The notes: generated by a model from the sequence alone, not told the origin. Counted from the first letter of the stretch, positions 11,886 to 23,700 are shown. The stretch: 64,000 bases of DNA from Palaemon carinicauda (GCF_036898095.1 NC_090745.1:87250748-87314747); one strand, 5' to 3'. Made by a program: numbers and translations.

Positions 11886-14106
11886 CAGTGCAGTAGTTAG
11901 TTAACCGTTAACTCCTTGAGAGAAGAATTGTTTGGTACTTTCTGTGTTGTCAAGTGTGTGAGGAAAGAGGGGATTGTGTGTATGTGTCGGCAAAGATGAA
12001 ATGAGCCGTAACCAGAGAGATGGGTCCAATGAAATACTGTTTGGCCAGTTAAAGGACCCAATGACTCTTGCGGTAGCATCTCTACGGGTGGCTGGTGCCT
12101 TTGATAACATTTCAGCCTTCCACTTTACCTTCATTCTGATTCCTTTCTTCCTTCCATCTTGCTTTCCAAACTCTTTTAACCATTACTTTTAATACAACTG
12201 CCACGATTTTTATTTATCAGTTGCATCTTTGTGCTAAATGGCCTCACCATTCCAGGTTTTAGACCATAAGATACAAATTTCACGAATAAAACTTCTATTT
12301 CTTTGACAATGGGTAGTTTTCCAATTTAGTGACAAATCCTTCCATTGCTACTACTTGTTAATATGCTATAACAACACAATCTATAAAGCGATTCATGTGA
12401 TTTTTTTCAGTTCGACGATGGTATCTGATGCTGTAGTGTTATATATTTTCAAGGGTCTGGTGTGATTTGGAGTTGACCTACTTATGCCTTTTCATTATAT
12501 TAATTGATATTTTGTTGCCTTATATGTAGGTGATCATGTACATTTATGTAACTGATGGGGTTGGTTGTAGTTTAGCCTCGACACAAGAGGGTCTTTCCAT
12601 GGGTGTTCATCAATATATTTGTTTTTCTCTCCTTATAATCTAATTTTTCTCAACTGTTCATTATTTGCATGTTATTCATATCAATTTAACTTCATTTACA
12701 AATATCATCCTCAATTCAATACCATCTTGCTTTCCATATCACACATTGCCATCATGTTATTTGGTATCATTCATAGAAGTCCTACATAATATTTATATTT
12801 GTATTGTATAATGTAAAACAAATATGAGTAACAATGATGCTATAGATGATTTTATAATTTTGTGATGCTGGCAGCATTTGTGATCAGAGAAAGTTAAAAG
12901 GTAATATATCCTGCGTGAACTTTCTCGCCAATTTAGTAAATTCGTAATGAAAATTATAACTATATTAATCTAATGAAGATTAATGATAAAATTCCACATA
13001 GTGCATATTATTAAAGATTAAAAGTGAATCATACTTAGTTAAAACAGAATCATAGGCAATAGATCTAGCAAATTAATGCCCTTTAGAAAAAAAAAAACTT
13101 TAGTTGCTCGCTAATTTCTCTCGCAAATGTTGTTTGTCAGTTTGTGTTAGTGTTATTACTTGTGCGTACGTTTTTCGCGTGTCGTGCTATATCTTTCGAT
13201 TATTATAGTTTTTATCACGGTAAGTCGTTTGTTTCAGTTGTTATGAAGGCTAGGTATGAATGATCACTACTCACGGGGCAGTATGTATTTTTATTAACAA
13301 TTTACATTGTAGGATAACTTTCCTATCTGGGTAGGACTCGGTAGCCTCAATGTCTCAATTTGGTAAGGGAATCTTATCAGCGTGTCCTACATTTTAATAA
13401 GTGCTTTGTATTTTTCCCTGTCGAAGTCTAACCATAGCCTTAATTAAAAACTGTACCGTAATGGTATGATACTTTTTTTTTTATTGGTAAATGTTAACAC
13501 AAACACCGTCTTCATACAGAACCATAAGCCTAGGCCTATATGTATCCATATCCTCGTAGTGCTCTTGCCGAAGCAGTTTATATGTAACTTTGGTAAATAT
13601 GATACTCTTTCGAGCCAAATACATGAACCATATATGTTTCCTACTCGCTATCTTGTGTTCCATGCATTGTAGAAATACAAAAACAAACCTGGATGGGAAA
13701 TTTGAGAATTAAATTGAAATAGGCCTAGGCCTACATTAGTAATCGACCAGGGAAATATAAAGCCGAATCTGTACAGTTGAGGGAGATTTGTTTATAACTT
13801 TTCTAACTAAAACGAATTTACTTGACCCATTATAATCTTCAATGAAATTAGCTATGCGACAGAGGAAATTTTGGACCCACTTATATAGACATTTACGGGG
13901 GACACGTGGGAAACCTGTCTTTTGAGGGTTGTGGAAATGTCATAAACGAATGATTTGCCACAAAACAAGCACAAGATAACCATTTGGAAAAAAAATATAC
14001 CGTTCAGGTAAGTGGTTGAGAACAGGACAAAACTTGATTATTCAACATGTGAGATTTTTAATAGGATACAGAGCCTAGCAAACCCACCTAACCTAACTTA
14101 GTAATT
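11886..14106. other. AT-rich sequence, no gene supported
   Basis: No coding region is supported. A CpG-containing stretch at about 13110-13220 ends in a good splice-donor-like string (ACGGTAAGT at about 13216-13224) and could be an untranslated first exon, but nothing else backs this. Confidence 0.3.
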
Positions 14107-14405
14107 CCCAGGTCACAACAACTATCCCCTGGACACCCCTTCCCAGGTCCCAACCCCTAGCCCCTGTACCCCCCTAACCAGGTCACAACCCCAAGCCCCT
14201 GTACCCCCCTTCCCAGGTCACAACCCCTAGCCCATGAACCCCCCTTCCCAGGTCACAACCCCTAGCCCCGGAACCCCCTTCCCAGGTCACAACCCCAAGC
14301 CCCTGGAACCCCTTCCCAGGTCGCAACCCCTAGCCCCTGACCCCCCCTTCCCAGGTCACAACCCCAAGCCCCTGGATCCCCCTTCCCAGGTCAGAACCCC
14401 TAGAC
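14107..14405. repeat. 35-bp C-rich minisatellite, about 9 copies
   Basis: Copies of a unit carrying 'cccaggtcacaacccc' start at about 14109, 14144, 14179, 14214, 14249, 14283, 14317, 14352 and 14387, so the period is 34-35 bp. Copies differ at a few positions (agcccctgtacc, agcccctggaacc). The array directly abuts the Tigger-like fragment on its right. Confidence 0.9.
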
Positions 14406-14695
14406 CCATCAACTTTTTCTCCTTTCTCCATATTAAAAGAAGCCTCTCCATCTCGTCATGAATATCACTGCGCAGCTTGGAAAGGATGGTTACTCCTTTG
14501 GAAGGCTAGGTGCTCTTTATAGCATCCTTCTGCTTGAGGATGGTACATATTGTCGACATACTCCTCTCATATTGGCGAGCCAGCTCAGTCACTCTTACAC
14601 CACTCTCATGTTTTTCGATTATTTCATGCTTTATCTCAATTGTCATCATACACTTTTTTCTTTTTACTACCCTTGTTTGCACTCGCTTTGGACCA
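14406..14695 (-). pseudogene. Tigger-like transposase N-terminal DNA-binding domain
   Basis: Minus-strand reading gives GPKRVQTRVVKRKKCMMTIE, then IKHEIIEKHESGVRVTELAR and QYERSMSTICTILKQKDAIK. This is the CENP-B/pogo-type helix-turn-helix of Tigger transposases, which binds the transposon ends. A stop follows after KST, then the sequence continues with PSKGVTILSKLRSDIHDEME in the style of the linker before the second helix-turn-helix. The catalytic domain is absent, so this is a dead fragment. Confidence 0.7.
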
Positions 14696-14990
14696 ATTGC
14701 TTATTCACTGAATTCTGCACTGATTAACGCTAAAAACCCCCCAAAAAAACAAACTACGGCCGATGCTCGGAGATAAACTTCACGCGACGGAGATCCGACA
14801 GGAAAGACCAAGCGATGCTGTCCTGGTGAGAAGCCTCTCGCACACTCGGTCACCTGGCGGCCGCATAGGGAATTGCCTCGTATCTCAAATTTTTTCTCGT
14901 GTCTCTGGACAAAAATTTTCTTGAAACTTTCCTCGTATCTCAAATTTCTCGTATTTTGGGACACTCGTATCTCAAGGTATTACTTATATC
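14406..14990 (-). mobile_element. Tigger/pogo-like (Tc1-mariner superfamily) DNA transposon fragment
   Basis: On the minus strand the element starts near 14990 with a 'taccttgagatacgag' terminal repeat and repeated 'gagatacgag' motifs typical of decapod Tigger-type ends. Downstream, about 14695-14410, it encodes the N-terminus of a transposase. The other end and the catalytic DDE region are missing; the 35-bp minisatellite lies where they would be expected. Confidence 0.65.
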
Positions 14991-15454
14991 TTTGCTTCTA
15001 TGTTCTGGCTAGCGGTACATGTTGAGCTGCTCTCGTAAGCCCCATGGGTAATTATTTCGTGACTATTTTTTTACTTTCACTTGAGCAACTATAGCTATAC
15101 TGTACACTGAACTGAGAACTTTTTCATCCTAATCAATTGCCGACGTAGATAAAATTACACTAAATTTGAAAGAAAATTACACTAAATTTCAAAATAGATT
15201 GTACTTCTTTCTTGGAGATGTCTCTATGTGATGTTAGTGAAGCGGAGACTGAAGGGGAGGGTGGAAAAAAATGGTTGTTGTTGAACAATATCTGAGGATT
15301 CATGTATTAATAATTTGAAGCTTGTAATTGATTAAAAAAGCCAGGTAATGATCATGTCTTGCAAAAATCAACAGCCTGGAAAAGCAAATGCTAGTAATGC
15401 ATGTGCAACAACTCACCATCTGTCTCCTAAATGTAAACAATGGCATTAAAACGG
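14991..15454. other. Spacer between Tigger fragment and DIRS cluster
   Basis: AT-rich sequence with a short duplicated 'aaattacactaaattt' string near 15160-15190. Nothing else recognised. Confidence 0.35.
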
Positions 15455-15631
15455 ATTTTGACGTAGGAAAAATCTATTTTTGGATGAGATAGCCATGTCC
15501 TCCTGATGGAAGGTCCTTCCGACAGCTTCCTACTGTATAATATTTCTGCGAGTAATATGACAAGAGAAATACCGTCAGGTATCACAGGGTTCTAACCCCC
15601 GGAACGACTATCCTAAGATATCATGTATAAT

Positions 15632-15757
15632 CAGGGACGTATCTGTAAATAACCATAGATATCTGCACCCCTAATAGACTTAACCCAGTCTAGGAAACTA
15701 GGGGGAAGGATAGGTGAGAAGCCATTGCATATCCTCTCCCTTCCTGGTACCACCGTA
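15632..15757 (+). repeat. Left arm of family C inverted repeat
   Basis: The reverse complement of this arm is found at about 16826-16962. Shared strings include 'atcagggacgtatctgta', 'ccatagatatctgca' and 'acttaacccagtctagg'. The arms are near-identical with scattered mismatches and about 1.07 kb apart. Confidence 0.8.
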
Positions 15758-16825
15758 CGTCACAGATGACGTCATTCCTTTGTTCGCAGCATTCCTACTT
15801 AGTACGTAGTTTTTTCAAGTGCGATTATTTCAGCTTTTTTGGAGTAATTCCACGCATGATGGATTCCTCTTCGTCGTCTAAGTTGAGTACCCTCTTCCTT
15901 TACAGTTTAAATTTGCTGTCGCTGTTTTAGATCCCCTCGGGGAATGGTTATTTAACTTTTTTAGGCGATGAGGGAGCCAGGCGCTCCAAGTCCAGCTAGC
16001 CATCAGGCGCCATCTGGCATACCCGACCGCCCTCTTATTTCATGTTCACTTAGTCTTATTTCACTAGTATCACGTTAGCTAGCCTTATTTTAGCATTACG
16101 ATTCCTTGGGCTCTGTTTTGTGAATACATTTACCATGCATTTTTGTACTTTAGTTTTAGTGCATGTCAGTCCCGGCTAGTCTAGCCTAGAGTGTGGTAAA
16201 GTTTTAGTTGGAGATGGGCTAGCTGATGGTGATCAGGTCTTTCTTACTGGATTTGTTGGCAGTGGCCACTTTACCCTTAGAGAGTTTTTACCTCAGTTAT
16301 ACTAGTTTACTGAGCCCATATGCCCGCCTGCCTTCGATCACCAGGTTTTTTCGACCTTTTAAGCTTAGCCTAACCCTTGTCGGCGAATCTGTTAGTCTGC
16401 TATGTTGCATTCGCTCGTGATCTCCCATGCTAGGACTGAACAGTCCATTGGAGCTCCCCTTAGCGAAGGGTGATCTCAACATGTCGGTGTGCCAACTTGC
16501 CTGCACTGCTGTTACCTCCTAGCCTCTGAGATTTCTCGATCGACCTGCGGCATCCTATATTTATTTTATACTGGCTACGCCGTCTCTGATGGCGTGGTAT
16601 TTTTTTAGTCTTTCTAACCTTTCCTGGGATTCAGGGTGCAGTGGCCTAGTGTGTCTCTGTCCAGAGAGACTTCCTTGTTGGGATAACCCTCGGATTGAAT
16701 CCAGATTTATTTCCGAGCCTGACATCCTTGCCGTCGCCTCTGTTCTGGGGATTGTTAAGGAATGCTCATATGGTGCATGGGTATAGCTACTCCATGCCGT
16801 CACCTCTCTTTATATCTTAGTGAAG

Positions 16826-16962
16826 TACGGTGGTACCATGAGGGGAGAGGATATGTAACGGCTCCTCACCTATCCTTCCCCCAAGTTTCCTAGACTGGGT
16901 TAAGTCTTAATAGGGTTGCAGATATCTATGGTTATCTACAGATACGTCCCTGATTATACACG
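16826..16962 (-). repeat. Right arm of family C inverted repeat
   Basis: Inverted partner of 15632-15757. The arms enclose about 1.07 kb with no convincing gene. The pair may be a terminal-repeat duplication of the DIRS element or a fold-back insertion. Confidence 0.8.
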
Positions 16963-16979
16963 ATGCTTACGACGCCGCG

Positions 16980-19342
16980 CTCCATCGTTCGGCTAATGCA
17001 GCCGGTGTAAGGAGTGCAAAGTCAGAAGCCTGTTCCTGTGCATCTTAGGGGACACTTTTCCCGTTCGTGGGTGTTGTTTTTTCCCGAGTAGTTTTCTTCA
17101 AAGCTGACAACGACGCACTCCCTTGTACTGCGATGGTGGCCAGCGGAGGAAGAGTAAGGTCCAAAGCATGTTCCTGTTCCTGTAGAAGTTGCTGCACATA
17201 CCCTGTCACCGTCATCGCCTGCTCCTGTGGCAGTTCCTGATCATCATGCTGATGACGGTGCTTTCCCTCGTTCTGAGCTTGCTCAGCTGGCAGCGGAAGG
17301 GCAAAGTCTGAAGCTTTCCTATTACTCTTGGTGGACAAAATTCCCATTAGTGGGATTGGTCCTCCCCAGAGTATTCTTCGCCACATGGGAGTAAGATAGG
17401 GTTATGGACTCGTTCATGCCTTTCTCTAACCCCTTGGAGTGTGCCCCGTTGGAGCATGATGTTACTCTCTCCCTGCAATCTTGACGCTTCCAGCGTCCAT
17501 TAGCCTGTTCTTCTATCTGTCTCGTCTACCACAGCTGCCTCGTGTCGCCTAGCGCTGACTCATCTCGTCTAATAGACTCACCTCACCCAGTCCTGCTGTC
17601 AGCTCACGATTTCTCGTCAGCTCATGATCACCTGTCAACTCATGGCTGCCCAACAGCTTGCAATTACCCTTTAGCTCGCGATCACCTGTCAGCTCGCTCC
17701 AGATTTCTGGCTTCCAGCAACTGCTTCCAGTGCGTGACGATTCATTTACTCGTGATCACCCTCCTGTTATCTTCTGCACTTCAGAACTAAAGATGAGGCA
17801 GCACAGACCAGCTTGGGACCAGGTTAGTGCCTGTGACCAGTCTCAAGCTCGTGACTGAGTTTCCAACATGTCACTGCAGGCCAGCTTGTTACAACTCCTA
17901 GAATGGCAACCACTGTGCTGCCCAGCTCGCGACTTACCCTTCTGAGGTAAAGTTGCTCTCCGCCTTTGAAAAACCACTTCCTGCTTGCGTGTGGAACGGC
18001 CGACAGCCAGTGGCGAGTCTCAGAAGCCTTGACTCTTAGAGTGGTAATTACCGACTTTGTTTGACAGAGAACTTCTCTGGTGAGGATTGCAGAGTACTAC
18101 TGGCTACGATTTTCACTGCGACCAAGCGCACAGCTCTTCCCAGCGAAACTCTTACTGTATTCTTCTCTTCTCGTCATCTACAATATAGTAGATCTCAAGT
18201 GCTACTGCTTAAACAATCACTTTTCGAGTCTCCTAGCGAGTCTCCTCATCTAGGTGACACACGATAGACTTTATCCAGAGCAAGAACTAGCGCTACCTCA
18301 CCAGCACTGGGTCTCACGTCTGCAATAGCATAGAGGTGTATGTTACTTCAGTATGCTCTCGGTGGTAGTAGCAGACAGAACTTCAACCTACGGTTTCTAC
18401 GAGTCGCGCTACTTCGGTAGTGTTTGCCTCGAAATGTAGTTGAGGGAGTTTAGCACACACTTCCTTCTTGGAACCTAACCCAGCATTCGCCATCAATGGG
18501 AAGAACACAGCACACGTGTCATTTGTGCTTAATACCTCACTCGCCACTTGGATCTAGTTGTTTTCATACAAGTTCAGTGATAACGGATTCCCAGTGCAAC
18601 CTCTTCATATGAGCTTTGGCTATCGTCACGGCTCAAGAGGTCATGTAGATGTTTAAAGGGCCCATGCATGTGTATGCACAAACTTCTTCATCAGCTCACT
18701 GGTTCTCGTCAGTGTTTACGAACGTTCATCGGTTACAACTACTAGTGGGCTGACATGCCATGTGCCATAGCGACTAGGTCGCCTCCTCTGCTCCCTGTTC
18801 CTAAACTTTCGGTCACTTATTTTGGTATATGGTTAACTTACAAGTCTACATCATCATTGGGTGACAGAATCAATGTTGGTCTCGCATGCCCTCTCATCCG
18901 TACACCACCAGACGTCACCTGGCTGGTAGAACATAGTTCTACACAGCAGTTGCCGCAACAGAAGTTTTCTGATCACCTCTCCTGCCACCTTTCCCTGTGA
19001 TTTGGAACGGGACTCGAAGGAAAATTAATCTTTCTTGATTATTTTCCCCAACTTCTCTTCATGAGTTAAAGAGCATGTCAGATTACATCACAATTTTGGG
19101 TTCCGATTCCTTGTGACCTCCTCATCACTCCTTCTCTCTTTTTCTACGGGATTAAATCAGCTCATACTGTACTTACTTTTATGGACTATAGCAAACGTAG
19201 ATTTGAGAAATCCTCTCCTCTAACATCCTGTCACCTTTGGCCCAGGCTCTTTCGGGGTTACGCAAGCTACTTCAGCCCTCCATCCTCGAGATTCTCCTCT
19301 GAGAAGGTTATATACAGTCAATCCACTGCTTAACCTTGGTTT
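16980..19342 (+). pseudogene. Decayed DIRS Gag-like region (family C)
   Basis: Short frames rich in Ser, Arg, His and Asp occur, such as ARDHLSARSRFL near 17669-17706, with repeated 'gctcgcgatcacctgtcagctc' style sub-repeats at 17600-17800. They resemble the Arg/Ser-rich Gag of the other DIRS copies. No frame longer than about 110 codons survives. Assigned by resemblance and position; moderate to low certainty. Confidence 0.4.
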
Positions 19343-19518
19343 GTTCCATAACCGAAATACAAACCACGCTATTTACAAAGGGTTATTACTTTTAGCGTAG
19401 CTGAAATGGCGAGCCATTAGAATTTAACGAGGGTGTATTACCCCCGCGCTAGTTAGCGGGGGGGTAGGGGAGTGGTAGCTAGCTACCCCTCCTCCCCCTC
19501 ACACACACGTGAATACTC
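19343..19518 (+). repeat. Left inverted terminal repeat, family A copy 1
   Basis: Begins GTTCCATAACCGAAATACAA. Bases 19368-19518 equal the reverse complement of 27205-27355 with no mismatch visible. The outer tip (19343-19382) is complemented by 27049-27088. Confidence 0.95.
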
Positions 19519-20381
19519 TTTAACTTTTGGCTCGGACTGTGACAGACGTCTCTGTCTTGGTCCTCGCTTGGCAGCCATTGTCTGTTTTGTCTTTACTTAA
19601 TCGCTTACTTTTCTTTTACTCAATATATATGTAAACATGTTTTCATGTTTGTATATATATTTGAGTATAGAAATAAGTAAGTTTCCTTTTCAGATGTGTG
19701 TGTGTGTAGTGTACGATATCTACGTGGAGGCCTCGGCAGTTAGGCCACCACGGCGTATTTTATGGGTGGCGATCGAGTTTGACTTATGTCTTTCTCTCTC
19801 TCTCTCTCTCTTGAGGTCGTTCACCCTTTTTACTACGTGTTACTACGCCCTTGTAGCCTAGCTTCCTTTCCGTGTGGGGGGTTGCTACGTCGTACGTTTG
19901 TATCAATTAGTTATGAATCTAATTGTAGTTGTTTTTTGTTTTTTCAGCTTGCAGAACGATTCCTTTCGGGGTTTTCGTTCTTTCTTTAGTGTTCATTCAT
20001 TTTTAAATTACATAATTACATAGTTACATAATTATAATTGTTATAATTCTGTTTTGGTTACAGCTCTCCTTCCGCGAGTGTAAGTGGTTGTGAGGGCACG
20101 TGCCTGTTGTGTAATTCTTGTTCCTTTCCCTCGGGATTCCTCTTCGGAGCCTTCCCGGGGGAATGAATGTGTACTAATATTATTTGTTTTATTTTTTTAC
20201 AGTTACCGATCTAGTTCGTTTCTGTAATATAGCAACGGTGTGAGCTGTCTGGTCGAGTCCTGGGGATTCGGCTTTTGCTGCCTCCCCCTTTGTATTTTCG
20301 TCAGGGGCGTGTCTCCTTCTACTGGTAGTACTCCCGTGTCGACGAACAGCTCTCCAGTTCATTTAAGAACAGTCAGGAGGC

Positions 20382-21300
20382 TTGCCTCCTTGGGCGGATA
20401 ACTTTCCTTCCGAGGGAAGTTTTTCCTGTCCAGGCTTGAGTTTTTCCCTTTTGGGGGGTTCTTCTCTTGCCTTTTTTTCGTGCGACTATGCTCTTGGTGC
20501 TGAGCGGTCGCACCTGCAGTTTCGCTCAAGGGGCTGGGCAACTGCAGGAGCTCCTCTTCGGAGGATTGCTCCTTTTAGGTCACTGGCTGACCAGTCTCTT
20601 CCTCGAAGTGTTTCTCTTTCGTTCGCGAGAGAGTACACTCATAGAGACTCCTCTTCGGAGGTTTCTTCTGTTGCTGTTGCTGTTGGCCTCCCTCGCCGTA
20701 AGGCCCTCCGTCCGCCTCGTCGTAAGGGCCTCTCATCTCCCTATAAGGGTGCTTGAGGCGCCCTTTTGGATCTCCGTTTGCAGCCTACAACTCCTTTTTT
20801 CTCGATCTTCCGCCTTGGTGCAGATGGACAGCAGTCTGATCTCGTCTTCCGACGGGCAACGGTCTTCCCGACGGACAACGGTCTGCCCGACGGACAGCGG
20901 TGTTCCGACGGACATCAGTCTCCCGGCGGACAACGATCTCTTCGGGGCAAAGGGTTGCCCCCACAGGGGTTCTTCCCTTGCGTGTCAGGGTTTCCCTGCG
21001 CGCCCTTCTGCTCATCAGCGCTCTCCTGTTCGTCAGCGCTTTCAAGATGATCTTCCCTGCGGTTCCTGTTACGTGCCCTGTGCGCCCACGTTCGCCCTCG
21101 CGATCTAGAACTTCGGTTCAGGTCGGGGTCAAGGACTCTTCTTCTTTGCGCAGGCTTCCACGCGTAGCCTTCTGCTCGCCAGCGATCTCCGGATCGCCCA
21201 CGTGTGTTACAGCTGTCACGCCAACGTTCTCCAACACTTCTGAAGGAACATGGTTCGCCAGCTACTAGCTCACCTGCGCATGCTGATCGCCATCGCGCGA
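20382..21300 (+). pseudogene. N-terminal Gag region of DIRS copy 1, frameshifted
   Basis: Overlapping frames of 60-210 codons share a biased Ser/Arg/Pro/Leu composition and a string related to the Gag of the 49.7-kb copy (compare LPSPYKGVRRRLFG near 50893 with SPYKG near 20737). No single frame runs through. Gag packages the RNA; here it cannot be made whole. Confidence 0.5.
20853..20936. repeat. Short tandem repeat in Gag, about 20-21 bp unit
   Basis: Four to five copies of a 'ccgacggacaacggtct' motif follow each other. It is one of several tandem arrays in the Gag region of this copy. Confidence 0.7.
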
Positions 21301-21444
21301 CCCTCAACTGCGGATGCTGATCGCCATCGCGCGACCCTCAACTGCGGATGCTGATCGCCATCGCGCGACCCTCAACTGCGGATGCTGATCGCCATCGCGC
21401 GACCCTCAACTGCGGATGCTGATCGCCATCGCGCGACCCTCAAC
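21275..21444. repeat. 34-bp tandem repeat, 5 copies
   Basis: Copies start at 21275, 21309, 21343, 21377 and 21411 and are nearly identical ('tgcggatgctgatcgccatc' plus 14 bases). As 34 is not a multiple of 3, each copy shifts the reading frame, so this array cannot be translated as a uniform peptide repeat. Confidence 0.95.
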
Positions 21445-22240
21445 TGCGCATGATCGCCCGCTTACGCATGCTGCTCCTCATCGCACAACCCTGCACGATC
21501 GCCCGCTTACGCATGCTGCTCCTCATCGCACAACCCTGAACGATCGCCCTCCTGCGGATGCTGATCACCATCGCACCCTTTCACGCGATCATTCACCTGC
21601 GCATGCTGCTCGCCATCGCACAACCCTGCACGATCACCCGCTTACGCATGCTGCTCCTCATCGCACAACCCTGAACGATCGCCCTCCTGCGGATGCTGAT
21701 CACCATCGCACCCTTTCACGCGATCTTTCACCTGCGCATGCTGCTCGCCATCGCACAACACTGCACGATCGCCCGCTTACGCATGCTGCTCCTCATCGCA
21801 CAACCCTGAACGATCGCCCTCCTGCGGATGCTGATCACCATCGCACCCTTTCACGCGATCTTTCACCTGCGCATGCTGCTCGCCATCGCACAACCCTGCA
21901 CGATCGCCCGCTTACGCATGCTGCTCCTCATTGCACAACCCTGAACGATCGCCCTCCTGCGGATGCTGATCACCATCGCACCCTTTCACGCGATCAGTCA
22001 CCTGCGCATGCTGCTCCTCATCGCACAACCCTGAACGATCGCCCTCCTGCGGATGCTGATCACCATCGCACCCTTTCACGCGATCATTCACCTGCGCATG
22101 CTGCTCGCCATCGCACAACCCTGCACGATTGCCCGCTTACGCATGCTGCTCCTCATCGCACAACCCTGAACGCTCGCCCTCTTGCGGATGCTGACCACCA
22201 TCGCACCCTATCACGCGATCATTCACCTACACATGCTGCT
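21445..22240. repeat. 45-bp monomers in a 135-bp higher-order tandem array
   Basis: Three 45-bp monomer types (A, B and C, encoding the three 15-residue units above) follow each other mostly in the order A-B-C, giving a 135-bp higher-order period repeated about five to six times. One register slip occurs near 22000, where a B/C hybrid replaces a B-C pair. Differences between same-type monomers are few. Confidence 0.9.
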
Positions 22241-22379
22241 CGCCATCGCTTACCATCACGCAGTCATTATCGCCAGCGATCATCTTCACCTACGCGGCAG
22301 CACGATCCCTCGCCGTCACGCCATCGCTTGCGTTCGTCGCCTCGGACACGTGTTCATTTACCTGCCCACCCTCACGCCC

Positions 22380-22570
22380 ACTCGCCTGCGCGCCCGCGCG
22401 ATCGCTCGCCTGCGCGCCCGCGCGATCGCTCGCCTGCGCGCCCGCGCGATCGCTCGCCTGCGCGCCCGCGCGATCGCTCGCCTGCGCGCCCGCGCGACCG
22501 CTCGCCTGCGCGCCCGCGCGACCGCTCGCCTGCGCGCCCGCGCGACAGCTCGCCTGCGCGCCCGTGCGCC
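22380..22570. repeat. 24-bp tandem repeat, 8 copies, in Gag
   Basis: Unit 'gctcgcctgcgcgcccgcgc' plus 4 bases, encoding RDRSPARP. It is perfect in the first five copies, then gat changes to gac and ctc to agc variants. It is extremely GC-rich with CpG throughout. Confidence 0.95.
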
Positions 22571-22666
22571 CGCGTGACCATTCGCCCTTGCGCGACCGTT
22601 CGCCTTTGCGCGACCGTTCGCCCTCGCGCGACCATAGTTCGCGGCGAATTCCACAGCCGGTGGTAG

Positions 22667-23700
22667 CAGCAGGGACGCGTGCTCCTAGACGGCACTCGGG
22701 ATCACCTCCATCCAAGCACAGGTTGGTAGTGCAGGACGAAGACAGGTCAGTACAGCATTCTTACCCACCTTCTTTTCAGGCAGGTACCGTCGGGTCCACT
22801 CCAAAGGATCGCCCGATCCCTTTCACCTTAGCGAGGATTTCGGACTCTGTGTCCTTGGAGCAGCAGACATGGTTTGGTCCGCTGGCACGGACGTTAATGA
22901 GGGTTATGAAACCAGCACTCGCCAGCCAGGGTAACAAACCAGCGGCTGTCTCTCCTACGCTGAAGAGAAAGAGAGGAGTAGACTTCGTGGTGACTTCCCC
23001 AGGGCGAAGTTGGTTCCCAAGAGGTCGGTCTCGAGGGTCCCCTCTCCTGCACGAGTACTCTCTCCTTCTCCCGCCCTGGAAGGATTTTTGGCGGGGGGGC
23101 TTTCCGTTCAAGATTTCTCCATCGGACAAGGGGTGACTGCTTACCTCTTCCTCTGGGAGCTTACCAGGTTTCTTTCCCTCCTTGGTTACGGCCCGAGGTT
23201 TGGTTCAAGGAAGCTACAGGAAGATCAAGGGTACTTTCCTCCTCTCGAGCTCAGACACCTTGGCCTTTCGTCGTTAAGTATCTACTTGCGGACAAGCTCG
23301 ATGTTGTACCATCTGGACGCGCTGACTGAAGGCTTCCTTCGGGTGTCTCATCTGTGGAGGTCGACGACCTCAGACACCCTTCCATCCTTGAGAAGAGTTT
23401 TGTCTGTGCCCAAGGACAGAGACTTAGACAGCTGCTGTGCGGAGTAAATCGACTTCCGGTTTCACTCCTCCAAGGCGCTTTCTTCCAGACTCTGCAGGGC
23501 TCCAGCGCCCTTTTCTTTCAACCACGTCGGCCTAAGTTATCGGCTACGACAACTGGGACAAGGTGTCCAATTGCAGTTTCCTCCTGTCAGGAACAGATGG
23601 CACGGGAGACTCCCCCGGGGGGGGCCATAGTCCTAAAAGGAGTTCACGAACTCTAGGATTGCAGGTTTTTTTTCGCTGGGAGGATGCTTAAGGTTACTCA
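22667..23700 (+). pseudogene. Gag C-terminal region of DIRS copy 1
   Basis: It matches the Gag of the 49.7-kb copy in pieces: KRKRGVDFVVTSP at about 22966-23004 versus RRRGVDFVVTSP at about 52490-52525, and PLARTLMRVMKPALASQG in the SALV/AVKPAL position. The reading frame changes several times and the conserved alpha-helical block 'SWLDVWLG' seen at 53340 is not intact here. Confidence 0.6.

Larger units (their letters stand above)
21416..22666 (+). pseudogene. Gag repeat domain of DIRS copy 1 (open 416-codon frame)
   Basis: The longest open frame in this copy. It consists of two peptide arrays. Residues about 10-275 are 15-residue units of three types, RPPADADHHRTLSRD, SPAHAARHRTTLHD with one leading variable residue, and RPLTHAAPHRTTLND. 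Residues about 320-385 are eight copies of RDRSPARP. Such Arg/Ser/Pro arrays form the basic middle part of DIRS Gag proteins (compare 51152-52440). The frame is open because the repeat units are multiples of 3 bp; upstream and downstream Gag sequence is in other frames, so a full Gag is not encoded. Composition suggests RNA binding; that is inference. Confidence 0.7.

Noticed and set aside
13110..13224. Possible first exon ending in a strong donor site
   Set aside because: No coding sequence, promoter motif or matching downstream exon. Kept only as a remark.
20785..21307. Minus-strand Arg-rich frames opposite the Gag region of copy 1
   Set aside because: Complement of Arg/Ser/Pro-biased Gag. 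No independent start or homology.
22290..22715. Long minus-strand open frames opposite the RDRSPARP array (for example 22290-22715, 22358-22654, 22372-22695)
   Set aside because: They are open only because the 24-bp repeat is a multiple of 3 and lacks stops on either strand. The plus strand matches Gag of related copies.
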